Shown here: piece by piece, positions 1-11,116 of the stretch
Layout: each line of letters begins with the position of its first letter
Position numbering within the stretch: position 1 is the first letter of the stretch
Source of the DNA: Tubiluchus corallicola
Lineage: Eukaryota; Priapulida; Priapulimorpha; Priapulimorphida; Tubiluchidae
DNA length: 57,311 nucleotides
Direction: 5' to 3'
NCBI GenBank assembly: GCA_030141605.1
Contig: JAQGDQ010000194.1
Span: 353,501 to 410,811, forward strand
Made by a program: the position numbers and the translations under genes
The notes under the pieces: model-generated
Database searches by the model: none
The model's input: only the letters and a program-made list of their open reading frames with translations
Told to the model about the DNA's origin: nothing

Positions 1-1016
1 GCACACTTCTGGGTCAAAGAGAGAATAAAAGTCACACCGGGCATCATATTTCTGTCCGGACAAGTGTACGTGTTTCATCAGATATTGGGCGTCTATACCC
101 GACATTGCCATTAGACGAGGCGTAGAAAGGTGGGTCAGAAGACCGTCATTCCAACCAAACCCGGCATCAACCTCCCATCTACGAAAAACTGATAACCTCG
201 GGAGCGACTCCAGATACCACGTATGCTGGCTGTTGCCATGGCACAAACTGAGATTCCTCTGCATCGAGGCAGTCAAAGATGGCAAGATAATTGACGGACA
301 ATACTCTATCCTCAATTGAGGAGTATGCATGAAATTGGAAGTGTGGACAAGAGGAAGACAGAGCCAAAAATTTGATAATTCACGAAACAGAAAGAGGATT
401 ATATCACAAGTACACCTTGTGTAACAGCCTCACCCCAGGCACCGAGTTCCCCATTACAAGCGATCCACTTACAACTATCAGAGCAAACATACACGGCACC
501 TGATGGGAGGAGGGAATGCTGGACTACGCATGGGACAGTTGGACAGTGTTTTACGTCAAACCACCAGTGACAGGATCACCTGTGTCAAGGGTGTGAAGAT
601 GAACACTTTCGTCAAAAATCATCTGCCCAAAAATCGCATAATCATGCGCATGCGTCATGCAAACTGACCAAGCACCACCAGCCATATGAAGGAAGAGCAA
701 TGGACGAGGCAGAGCGATCAGGGTAGCCAAAACGGTGGCCAATTATCTACGAATTCTACGATCCGAGCAGCCAACATCGTCGTCACGGCATTCGTGCAGA
801 CCGTAGATCTGAATGTGCTGCAACCAGCTTGGGTGCACTCGGAGACCACAAATGGTCTGCTGAAGAAGAAGAAATATCTCTGATGATTTTTGCCTCCAGA
901 TTTGTGGTGGTCAATGGTTTTTCGGAGAAACAAGAGCTAGAAAATTCTCTCCTCGAACTACTCAAACACCTGGGACTGACACTCGCTGCACCTGTGGTAG
1001 TTCGAACCATCACCAC
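1..1016 (-). other. Unidentified coding-like island, frame-broken, running off the left edge
   Basis: The minus strand stays open over most of this stretch but changes frame several times. From about 429 down to base 1 one frame has no stop and leaves the window (its last part includes WEVDAGFGWNDGLLTHL). A second frame is open at 367-179 (includes DRVLSVNYLAIFDCLDAEE). A third is open at about 570-440 (includes CSDSCKWIACNGELGAW), and a fourth at 742-551. A plus-strand frame at 829-1131 is also open, so the strand of the upstream part is uncertain. Base composition is visibly less AT-rich than the neighbouring introns. I do not recognise the family. It could be a decayed transposon or endogenous viral-type gene, or exons of a neighbouring gene. 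That it was once coding is inference from open frames and composition only. Confidence 0.35.
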
Positions 1017-1502
1017 TAGAGCAAAAAAATTCCCTGCAGACGGAATCTACTTACACTGTATCGAGAACTCACAAAGTTACCACACTTTTTTCATGAAGTG
1101 TTTTATAAAGCAGAACTTTTTCCCAAATTAACTTGTAAACATGATCAAATCACGGTAACTGTTTTTCACACTGGAAGCTTAATGATGAATGGGGGAACAG
1201 ACTTGGAAGATTTCCTGCATGTTATTCTCAAGTTTAAAGATTTGGTACACGAGAAAAATAATGTTTGCTTGCTTACTTAACGACTGTTACCCACATTTTT
1301 TGTACTCGAACAATAAATATTATATAACTGCGATTTTTGACGTTTCAAGTCATTTATTAGATACTAATACAAAAACATTAAATCAATCAAAGTTAAAACA
1401 TCACATTTAATCAAAAAAGATCATTGAAGTTGTTTTCTGTGCAAATGTACAGTAGGGAATGTGCGGCTCGCTGGTGTACTTATACCACATTTAACACCAA
1501 CA

Positions 1503-1572
1503 AACCAAACATGTTCTCGGTATCCCAGTGGCTAAGGTGCAAGACTCGTACGCAACAGATTGTTCAAATCTA
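1503..1572 (+). repeat. tRNA-derived SINE head (degenerate)
   Basis: The segment has an A-box-like stretch (CCCAGTGGCTAAGGTG) followed about 30 bases later by a B-box-like stretch (TTGTTCAAATCTAGC). This is the internal pol III promoter layout of tRNA-derived SINEs. The T-stem no longer pairs well, so it is not a functional tRNA gene. No tail or target duplication was identified. Confidence 0.35.
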
Positions 1573-1602
1573 GCTTAAAGAAATTTTTTTATCTCAACAA
1601 AC

Positions 1603-1622
1603 TAGGGTTAGGGTTAGGGTTA
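1603..1622 (+). repeat. Short interstitial TTAGGG-type repeat
   Basis: Three consecutive TTAGGG-register units. This is the canonical metazoan telomere motif, but three copies can occur by chance or by end-joining repair. Confidence 0.6.
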
Positions 1623-2163
1623 CTACTTTACAAGTTGGAGGGGTGAAAAGAAAAAAGAACTTAAAAAAATAAATAATTCCCCGGTGGGTACGCTAAACCA
1701 GGCAGTATTCTGCAATCCCAACTACTTACACACATTATGACAACAGCAACAGAAACAAAACTAATCTAAAATAACTGATGAAACAGATGGGGGGGGGGGT
1801 GATCACAGCAGTTATGATGGCAGCAATGGCAATAATAACAATAGAAATGGTTGTGATGTAGTAACAACCATACTATAATAACATTGCAGTACCTATAGCA
1901 GTAGCAACTTTTCATTTTATTAAAATATTCTTGCGCGCCAGCTGGAATACAAATTGCATGGCAGTTTTAACAAAATTAATATTGCAAAAGCTTTTCTGAT
2001 AATTAAAAAATTGATGAAAACTTAATTAACTGCGGGGAAGCCCAACTATTGCTGACATCACGAACTAACTTAATTTTGAACATCAAAAATATTCCACGAG
2101 CATGTAGCACGTGTTTGTGAAAGCGAAACTGAAGGTATGTTTTAAGATAAAAATCAAATTTAC

Positions 2164-2212
2164 CGTATAAGCTGTCGAACGCGCATAGTTCGCCAAAATT
2201 AACACATCTGAA
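2164..2212 (-). CDS. Weak candidate small exon of the protease-inhibitor gene
   Basis: On the minus strand a CAG acceptor is followed by 49 nt encoding FRCVNFGELCAFDSLY, then a GTAAAT donor. It starts in phase 0 and ends in phase 1, the same pattern as the cysteine-rich linker exon at 16553-16658 that follows the first antistasin module. It lies directly downstream of the second antistasin exon, which ends in phase 0. The C-x5-GE-type spacing resembles the start of the linker exon only loosely, the polypyrimidine tract is poor and the exon is very short. It may be chance. Confidence 0.2.
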
Positions 2213-2524
2213 CTGACAGGTACAGTATATGTTTTTGTACAATGCATTTCCGATATGTAGGCGCTAGTACCCGTCTAACTAGCGAACGGCAAAATGCATG
2301 TAACAGCGAAGAACTAGTAACACGAACGTATAATTGTGTTTGCGTTCTTTCACGTAAGTCATTTTTGAAAAAATAGTGCGTTCCCTTTCAATATTTTAAA
2401 GAATAGATATTTATGACCTTCAGTTTAAGACTGGCTCCGGTTCTTTAACAAGAGCTTCAACTGCTACCAGAAAAAATAGAAAATATTACAAAAAAATAAC
2501 AACTGTGATCTCCACAAAAAATAC

Positions 2525-2640
2525 CTCACATGGAGAAGGTTTACATCTGCAAGTTGGACATCCAGTTGATCCATCAGCAACATAACCATGTCTACATTTG
2601 CGTTGACAATTTTTTGGATCAAAATCACAATTCAGTGTAG
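2525..2640 (-). CDS. Antistasin-like domain exon (second copy) of a secreted protease-inhibitor gene
   Basis: Minus-strand exon bounded by a TTTGTTCATAG acceptor and a GAG/GTATTT donor. It encodes about 38 residues with the antistasin pattern: cysteines in LNCDF..NCQRKCRHGYVADG and then GCPTCRCKPSPC. Antistasin-type modules are small disulfide-rich inhibitors of serine proteases, first known from leech factor Xa inhibitor. The exon enters with two bases completing a split codon and ends on a codon boundary, the same phases as the homologous exon at 28353-28477. It follows the thyroglobulin type-1 exon at 3096-3320, whose single trailing base joins in frame. This is the last confident exon of the gene in the window. 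A stop codon and 3' end were not found. The role as inhibitor is inferred from the family. Confidence 0.85.
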
Positions 2641-3095
2641 CTATGAACAAATTAAAATCATAAGCTCATAAAGCTGCAATTATTGTTATTAGTATTCGTT
2701 ACCTCATTTGTGAAACTTGCATAAATAGAAATGTTTTCTTGTTCAATGGCCTAGAATTAACAATGCTCTGTCAATCGAATCTTACGCATAATTAACAAAC
2801 CCAATTAATGACATTTGTAATGCGAGGCTGCAAATGACATACAGGATGTTTTACTGTACATAATGAACGATTTGACTTCTCTACAAATCAATTACCGATA
2901 CAGTTAATATTTTTTGTACAGATGAGTTCATATTGCAATTCTGCAACTAATGTTTTTTTGTACAGACGACTTCATACTTTGAAGGTCCTTGCAACAAATG
3001 TTTTTGGCATAATATATGAGGTATGGGCCTTAATGAAAAGTGCTTCATATACTGAACCATAAAATAATTATTGCTTCAGAAACTTTGGCCTGTAC

Positions 3096-3320
3096 CTGTA
3101 TCACATTTAAGAGGAACACCACCTTGGTCACCTTCCATACCATATTCTTTCAGAGTTCCTGGAATTTGATATCCTAGTGCATCAACGCAAAAGATACTCA
3201 ACCAATGTTCATTTATGTGCACTTGACGTGAGTTGTATTCACCAGAATCCAAGCACCAAGGAAGGTTATGATATTCATTTTTATAAACCATTCCGTCATT
3301 TGCAAGATGAACATGACAAG
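3096..3320 (-). CDS. Thyroglobulin type-1 domain exon (second copy)
   Basis: Minus-strand exon with a TTTTACTTTAG acceptor and ACAG/GTACAG donor, encoding about 74 residues. It shows the thyroglobulin type-1 layout: CHVH near the start, LPWCLDSGEY in the middle, the core FCVDALGYQIPGT and a closing cysteine (LKCDTG). In the usual CWCV core the first cysteine is replaced here (SIFCVD), so one disulfide may be missing. Some thyroglobulin type-1 domains inhibit papain-like cysteine proteases, while others are structural. Both borders are phase 1, so it joins in frame to the WAP exon at 12983-13150 upstream and the antistasin exon at 2525-2640 downstream. It is homologous to the exon at 41517-41735. 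Confidence 0.87.
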
Positions 3321-5401
3321 CTAAAGTAAAACAGAAAGACTTGTGAAACTTCAACAAAGAGAGATTATTCGTTAACTGTAAATGTGGTCTCAAAATAAGC
3401 AATGATAATCTTTTACATTAATCATTAAGAAATCCAGAAATCTTCAAAGCGGGCAACATACTACAGTTATGAGAGCCATATTGCAACTCAACTTTTATAT
3501 TGTTTTATATGTCGTTCCAGTTCAAAAATAAAAAAGGTCGTTTTACAAATTTATATTTAATGGAAAACCGCAATCAGTATAATAACATTCATTTGACAAG
3601 TAGATCTATTTTATGTGAAGTTAAAATACAAAATTAATTACCACAAATCAGCCTAATTAATATCTTTATAATTTGCTTATTTTGACATTATTAATTTGCA
3701 GTTCTGAACTTTTAGTACTGAACACCAGATCCAGCTATAAATGAATCTAGTTCGGCAATTTGCTAATTTGCACAATATTCTATTAAATTAACAAAACTGA
3801 CATTGGTTAAGCTAAAGTGTGCTATAAGCGAAATTACCGTATATAAAGATCCAAAATAATACAAAAATGATGAATTTACTTAGATCATACGTCCCTAATA
3901 AAGCAAATTCACCATATATCAATGTACCTAAATCTAGCACTATCATAATGTGAAAACTACTTTTATCGTTACTAAAGTAAAGAAGCCCGTTAACATCTAC
4001 CAACCAACTGGTTTGCCCAGGTAAAAACAGATACACACGCGTGAACAATCGTGACCAACAAGATACTAAGGAAAATTTCATGCTGGCAAGATATTTAAAA
4101 TCAAATCTTGAAACTCATTTCCCTATCACAAAAGCAAAACAACAACAAAAAATAGTGCCTAAACTTTGTGTCAGAACATTAATATAAATAAATAGAAATA
4201 GAATTAGAAGATATTGCTGAAAGCAAATTTATTCAAAGAGTATCACAAAAGTGTCCTGCTACAACAAAGTGACAGAATGGCACACATTTCTAGTAAGGTC
4301 ACAATAACGTATATTCTTTAATTTACTCCGAAAAACGATGCCACAATGTAGCGCATCTAAAAATGCGACTGATAAAGAGAACAGGCACAATACAAGTTAT
4401 TGCCGATGTGAAACTGAATTCTATTGCTTTCGTCAAATTAGACAGATTAATTTTTCTTAAACAGTACACATTATTTCAGATTTTAAGCTGTGTTATGTCA
4501 GTGATGAGGTTTGTGCAAAAACAGTTTTAATAAATTTTGTTGAAACTATGCACTCTTTTATCGGCTTCCTTCTGAGTACTATTATCAGCTCCCTAGGCCT
4601 ATGCCATTCTGTTCACTTATACAATACTGAACGCCAATAAAAAATACGAACGATTTTAGTAACTCTTGAGTACGTTGAAATAGTGAAAGCACAAAGTGCC
4701 ATGTAGTCGACATGAGAGCACCATATTTTTGAAAACGGGGAAAAGGATTAACATGTTTCAAATTTTTAACCAAGAACAAACTAACTGACCGTCATATCAA
4801 CTTTTGATTCAATTGGATGAAATTATAATTTAAAATTAATTATTAAACAGCTCTAACAATGCTCATAATGAGTTGCTGCTGTATACTACAAGTTTTTTTA
4901 TTTTGAACCAATCTAACTGAACAATGACATTCTAACTAATCATTCTGCCCAATTAACATTTGGGTCAAAAAGTGTGGCGCCAGTGCGAGACTGAATCACC
5001 GCATTTTTTTTGGGACCCAAGCTGCCTAACATTCGTAAAGTTTCTATGGTAAAAGCACCTTACAAATGATGTTTTGGCGGACTCACTTGTGACACACTAA
5101 TAAATTAGGTCATTAACTTGTAAAATTTTCGTTTTTTTGAAATCACATGATCCTGATTGTCGCATAAGACATATTAGCCACACACACAACTAGTTTAATG
5201 AAATATAGCAAAGTGATTTATTTTATATAATAAAACATATTAACTTAATGCAGTGTTGTTTCTGTTTATAATTTAGCTTGATGTAGACATTATAGTCTTT
5301 ATGAAGCTATTGAATGTGCTCCCTGTGTTATCTAATTCATATTTAAACTGAGATCATTTTTGTATGAATGATTATAGATGGCGTGCATTGTGAAATAAAT
5401 G

Positions 5402-5470
5402 CTCTTATCTTGTCTTGTCTTGTCCTGTCCTGTTCTATCCTGTCCTGTCCTGTCTTATCTTATCTTATTT
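5402..5470 (+). repeat. Pentanucleotide microsatellite, probably a LINE/SINE tail
   Basis: A run of variants of CTTGT/CCTGT/CTTAT follows the sequence GTGAAATAAATGCTCTTATC. A polyadenylation-like AATAAA followed by a simple repeat is typical of the 3' end of many invertebrate LINEs and SINEs. The preceding 170 bases may be its 3' UTR, with no reading frame left. Confidence 0.6.
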
Positions 5471-6164
5471 ACGATTAACTGCAGGTGCAACACCGTTATC
5501 TGTACATCTGTACATAAAACAAAAGGTCTTAACCAACGGATCAGGTCACCTGGAAGGAATGGGGGCGAAAAACCTCCAAAATCTCGTTTTTGACCGTTTC
5601 GCAAAACTTATAACCCTTATTTCTAGAGAACAGGAATGTGCCGGCAGCTGTCTGGTAATAATTGGATAGCCTGTTTGATGGTGGGTGCTACAGGTTTAGA
5701 TTTAGAGATTTAGATTTAAAAAACTGCTCAAACAGCTTCCAGGAAAACTCAGATTTGTGCAACTGTTTAGGCATGTTGGGGAAAAATAAGCACAGAGGAC
5801 AGAGGACAGAAGGTATCGTCGAGAGAGGTCCACTCAACAAAACCGGAAGGGTGTATTTCAAAATTCTTTTCATCCTTCCAGTGCTGCATGCTATTTGGAA
5901 CAGCCATTGTCTTTCAGCGTTAGACATTTCGCGGTTGTTCCAAGAATTATCATCACCGATAATAATGTCATGTTAAAGACTGTACATGTAAGTTATATGT
6001 GACCCCGTTGTCATCTGGAAAGCAGTAAGCAGAACTATGTAGAATGTCCTTGCATTATTGATCCATGCGTCTGACAGGTTTTGCTATAGCACACAATTTC
6101 AACTTTGTGCAAAATGTTTTGCACTGTTTTGAAATGATGCTGCACTGTTGGCGTTAGTGTTTTA

Positions 6165-6660
6165 CATATCGTCATCACCATCACCATTATGATCATCATG
6201 TGATATAGTGGGTTTGGTGTGGTGTGGTATGTTATGAATAGTGTGATGGGAGCAGCATGGCATGGGGTGTTGTTAAAAGCATGATGTCGGTGGTATGCTG
6301 TGGGTGTTTGGTGTAGTGTGGCCTGGGTTTTGTGGATGATTAGGTCTGAATAGTGCGGTTGGGCAGTATGATGTGGTGTGTGTGGTGTGGGTGCAATGTG
6401 TGGGATTTGTGGGTGGGTTGCGGTGTGGTGTGGCATATCTGGTATGGTGTGGCATGACGTGGTGCGGTGGTTGTGGGCATGGTATGAGTGGTGTGTGTGT
6501 TGCACGGCAGTATGGTCTGGGTGATGTCTTGTACATAGTAGTGTGGTGTAGTATGGCATGGTACAAGTGGTGTGGCATGGATGGTGAGGTTGGTGTGGCA
6601 TGGTACGAATGGTGTGCTAAGCATGGCGTAGTCGATGTGATGAGGATTTTGTGGGGTTTG
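6165..6660 (+). repeat. GT-rich degenerate minisatellite
   Basis: A roughly 500-base block, strongly G/T on the plus strand, built of loosely repeated TGGTGTGGTATGG-like units and preceded by a CATCACCATCACC block. Open frames here on both strands (His/Thr/Pro-rich on the minus strand) are composition artefacts. The same combination appears inverted at about 23690-23850. Confidence 0.7.
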
Positions 6661-9483
6661 GCTAGTAATTATTATTAATTGTGACAACATAATATAATTT
6701 TGCTGTATTAAGTTAGACATGCTGCTTCAATGCTTCACAAAATACAACTGACTCAGTTTAGCGAAAGTTAGAAGTTTAAGCATTCTCCCACAGATATCAG
6801 GAAAATGTAATAATTAAAACTGTGCATTACTACTAATCTTCTTTAGCAACTCAACTATACACCTGTTGCATTCCAGGTTTATATGCACGAGCTGAAAGAA
6901 AGCAACTGACCTCGGCATTTGTCAGAAAAATGCCTTACTTTTTCATTGCTGATTATGCAGGCTGGATAGATGAAAAAATGTACTCAAAAAATGTAACATC
7001 AGGTATTGCACTACAAGGAAATTTTGAAAAAAAATGGTCACAACTCAAACAGTACAAACGATTGCATTAATGAGGAAATATGCACAAGAAGGACTTGAGG
7101 TAAATATATGATACAGACTTACTTTCACCATAAACACTAGTAAAGTTCTGTGCAATGAATTCTCTGTTTCCAACATCACCTGGTAATAACTAAGAAATTG
7201 TTTTCCATCACTTTTCACATCACAATTTGCAGACACACATGGTGGTGGAATCAGAGATTGACACTGGTGAGATAGCGAAAAATCATCAAAGTACAATTCC
7301 AAACAGAAGGCCTCACACTTATTTAGTGTCAAAGTGACAATTTAACGCAATATTGTTACTTTATATTTTGTTGTAGGAAAGAAAACCCTATTGAAGATAC
7401 TTGAGCATTTCCAGTATGCACCTTGGTCTAATCAGTCTAATGGAATGGAACAAACCACTAAATTCATCAGTGCATGCTACATACTTGGCCTGCCTGAAAT
7501 GCAATTCTGAAACTGAAGTAGCTGTATGGGGACAGTATGGCACAGTAACAGATGTTACTAGGACCAGGTACAATTTTAAAGACGATCACCTCATACCTCC
7601 TGCCTGTGATGCCATTTTCATTTCAGCGCCACCATCCCGCTTGACAGAAATAATTATGGGCATCTAGGGCGTTAATACGTCCTCATTTAAATCTGCCTCA
7701 ATACTAATTCATTGTTCCTACAGCACATACAGTAAATGAAGTAGACCTACTGGATTACAGGAGGGGAGTCGCCACATACTATGTCAGTTTTGAAGAATAA
7801 TTTGTAATAAGCTTTACAGGCATTTCCTCATTTGTTAATTCAGCTTGAAAGTAACTTCAAATTTTTCTGTGTATTATAGAACCCAGCACGTGCACAGAGG
7901 GAGAGTTAGGGGGACTTGAACCTATGTCCTTTCTGATCTTCATATCAAAAGCGCCCCTTCAGTCAAAATAAAAAAGACATTTTGACAGCAGAAAATCTTT
8001 ATTCAAAAAATTCAAGTGCCACGAACCTACTGGCTTTATTTTGCAGGGCACCCAAAAGATATCAATGAAAGTAAATATTGGACAGATAAATATATCACTG
8101 TGAAAAAGACGTAGGTACTTTTTTTTCCACTTTTGCCCTCTTCCCGTGCATTGTTTTCCTCTTTTTTTCTAGTGTCAATCTGACTGAAGTGAGTCAATAT
8201 AGTTTACAGCGTGCAATGTTCTTAAATTATAGAGGTTTATCTATTTTGATAAATTGAGTAGACGTTGAAATGACTAAATTGAGTTCTACATCGTCTTGCA
8301 AGCGAAGAATAATCATCTTTACCTGTTGTAGTGTCTTGAGTGAATGTAAGCATGGAATATTAGTCGTAGCGAGAAAAAAAATTGTGTGAAGAATACAAAC
8401 TAGTATATGAGTCAAGTGGATGAAAGAAGCTTGGATAGAGCGATGGTAGCGAAGAAGTATGGGCTGATAGAGAGTATGCGGAAACATTACTGAGAAGACC
8501 ATATTATGGATTAAAATGGTGTATGCAAGTTAATGGCATAACTCGGATGCAAAGTCGAGAGGTGCATTTCTAGTTGTTCACAAAAAAAACGAAATTTTTT
8601 GATGCGAGACACCATAATAATTTATAGTTGTTCTTTAAAAATGGTATTGTGGATAGAGCTTTTGAATTTCAAGAATACATGCAAGTTTATGCATTTGCTA
8701 TAGAATTTTCTATATTGGCCTTGGTAAGACTGTGCTTCATGTGCAGCCGTATAAGTAGTTCAACAATTTTTGTATAAGAACGGTCTTATAAGTAAGATGT
8801 GGATTGTAGTTATAACATATTATTGTGGACATGTATGTATTTCTTTAGAACATTATAATTCCCCATAATGCTTGTTTTCCCAATCTATAATTTTTAGCTA
8901 TTTCAATTTAAATCGCGTTCGATTACAGTTACCAAGGTAAAATGAGTTGATTCCCCATCGAGGAGTCTTTTGACACAGTGACTACAAATTGTGTAGCTAG
9001 TAGATGTACAGTTTTTCATTGTGTAAATTTTTAAGCAAAATTTAGGGGAGCCGTGTAACTGTGAGCAAAGACAATTTGTAACAGATCTTTGGTCTAAACT
9101 TCCCAGGTAAAATACTGGGATCGTTAATTGTGATTTCGTGCAAGTGTTCCAAAATTGCGGATAATGTGATCAAAATTTTTGGTTGGTATGTTCTCTCTTC
9201 CCGCATGTAGGTCACATGATTGCACTTAGTAGGCGAGAAGGAACAAACGCATCGAAATTACTGCGAACAAATTATTAAAGCATTTTACTATGATGTTAAC
9301 CTTAGAATCATCTGCATAATACCGATTATTGTGATATAAGGTTATAGAGGTTACATATATTTTGTAATCAATAGGAAACGTGTAAATCTACTATTGGCAT
9401 CAGGGAAGATTTGTTTCGTGGCAATAAAGGCTTGACACTAAAATAAGCAGTAGTTCAGTAGTAACATTTCACGACACCGCGCA

Positions 9484-9871
9484 TGTTGGGTACGTTGTCC
9501 AACCTGGTCCAAGAAGTGAATTTAGCTGTGAATGCGATGCCTGCAACAATCAGTAGTGTGTGGACGGGTCATGTGATCTATTGAGAGTTGTATTTAAGAA
9601 GGGCAGATCCAGAGGCAAGAGACATTCGCTGCTGACAAGGTTTGATACCATAAAGCCTGCTAACAAACTCTGCTAATATGAGAGTTGCTAAAAAAACTCT
9701 GTAATACAAGAGTTGCTAACAAGCTCTGTTATCTCAAGAGCTGCTAATTATATATAAGCCCTGAACCATAATAAAACAATAAAATAAATAATACAATGTT
9801 AAATTGTTAAATTATCAAAGTCAATAATCCTCCAATATCAGTTTGTCTGCTATTGACTTTGGGAACTAACA
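9484..9871 (+). repeat. Candidate solo LTR
   Basis: The segment begins TGTTGGGTACG and ends GGAACTAACA (TG...CA termini). It has two TATA-like boxes (TATTTAAG near 9591, TATATAAG near 9750) and a cluster of AATAAA-type signals near 9770-9795. This is the layout of an LTR. No matching second LTR or target-site duplication is visible, so the limits are tentative. Confidence 0.3.
9659..9742 (+). repeat. Three-copy 28-bp tandem repeat with internal palindrome
   Basis: Three units at 9659-9686, 9687-9714 and 9715-9742, each of the form GCTAACAAACTCTG...GAGAGTT. In every unit AACTCT/AGCTCT faces AGAGTT/AGAGCT across about 10 bases, so each can fold as a hairpin. They lie just upstream of a TATATAAG box inside the candidate LTR. 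Confidence 0.7.
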
Positions 9872-11090
9872 CTGTGTTCAAGAACGTAGATTGCCTCCTA
9901 CATGCATACTGTGGACTTCAGGAAACTCACTTGTGCCGAAGTGTTTCTTAGGCTTAATAATCAGATGCATCCAAGCCATTGGTGCAAAGTACCATGATCT
10001 GCACATCTTTCTGTGACATGAACCCCTAGCCACGTTACAATACCAATACAGATACATTTCTGTATGTTAGGTTGTTTACTTTTCTCTTAAAATTTTTTAA
10101 TCAAAAGAATCAGACGAATAAGTTTAGATCTGCTTTCTTCTGAGTACATTTTAGTTTTATTATAGAAACTAAATACATCAAAACGACGTATGTGCCATTT
10201 TTCCTGCACTTATATTACCGAGCCATTTCTTCCTCTGTCGCTGTTACCCGCACCACTCAGTACACACTGTAAAGGCTTTTAACGAATTTTAGAAAAGGAG
10301 TAATTTCTAAATTCTCAAGTATGTGAAGTTATTTAAAAATATTAATTTATATAAGTGATTCAGTGAATTAATAATAAAATATAGAAGCATGCTTTTCTAA
10401 ATCACACAAGTCTGTTTATTTACAAAAATTTCTTCTTTTCTTCGTCATGCTCTGTAGGTTCAGCTAAGCATCCACTTACTACCCGACAATTTTAACATTG
10501 ACCTGAATAGTCGATTCAATTTCCACCCAACGTTTCAAATTTGTTGCTGCTCATACCTAATGATGCAGTTGGGCTTATCTCTTGCAAAGTGAGAATTGCG
10601 GTCTTAGTTTTATTCACACGAGTGAATCTAGCATTAGTGAAGCAGTTATGAATTGTGTGTTCTGTGACAATAAACCCAGTTCAGGACATAGCCAATAAAT
10701 GCAATACATTGAAAAGGATCCCCCGAATCCATCGCTTCATAGTCTCAATGTGCACTGCCTCTTTTTTGCTTTACTTAATTGTATCTTATAATATTAACAA
10801 CTTTTGCATGATTTTTCTTTATTACGCTAAAATGAACTTCATTGAAGGCGTTTCTAAGACCAATAGTGTTATAAACGAACTCTATGTACAAAACGCCATG
10901 TACAAAAGGTATTAAATCTGTAAATAGGGGCGACTTAGTTGACCATATGGTCTTTGGCCACCTTTCACCACGCAGTTATGCTTTCTTTTCAACACCAAGT
11001 AGGTACTAACAAATACCTATTAGTATGTAAATTGTGAAAATTACTGCTATGTCTATCACGTACTGTAAAACATAAAGGAGCTAAATAAGC

Positions 11091-11116
11091 AATCTTAATC
11101 TTAATCTCAATCTTCT
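11091..11116 (+). repeat. AATCTT-type simple repeat, probable retroelement tail
   Basis: Repeated AATCTT/AATCTC units after GGAGCTAAATAAGC. This resembles the simple-repeat 3' tail of a non-LTR element; no coding part is recognisable upstream. Confidence 0.45.

Larger units (their letters stand above)
1132..2520. other. Non-coding stretch left of the last recognised exon
   Basis: AT-rich sequence with no convincing gene. It holds a tRNA-like SINE head, a short telomere-like repeat, a run of about eleven G at 1789-1799, and one weak candidate exon (2164-2212), each listed separately or mentioned here. The rest shows nothing I can assign. Confidence 0.5.
3321..7000. other. Intron sequence of the minus-strand gene
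   Basis: AT-rich, no exon recognised. It contains a probable retroelement 3' tail with a pentanucleotide repeat (about 5230-5470), a segment around 5560-5640 that resembles the reverse complement of about 24425-24505, and a GT-rich minisatellite (6165-6660). Otherwise I see nothing. Confidence 0.5.

Noticed and set aside
6035-6720. Long open frames of 101-188 codons on both strands.
   Set aside because: They are His/Thr/Pro- or Val/Gly/Cys-rich translations of the GT-rich minisatellite.
7045-7332. Minus-strand frame with several cysteines (CEAFCLELYF, CQSLIPPPCVSANC) between the second WAP and second Tg1 exons, first taken as another exon of the inhibitor gene.
   Set aside because: No acceptor gives the phase needed to join the phase-1 exons on either side, and WAP joins Tg1 in frame without it. 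The corresponding interval of the first cassette has no similar sequence.
9659-9742. CRISPR-like array because of regularly spaced palindromic repeats.
   Set aside because: The units are contiguous, only three, with no spacers, and the genome is eukaryotic.
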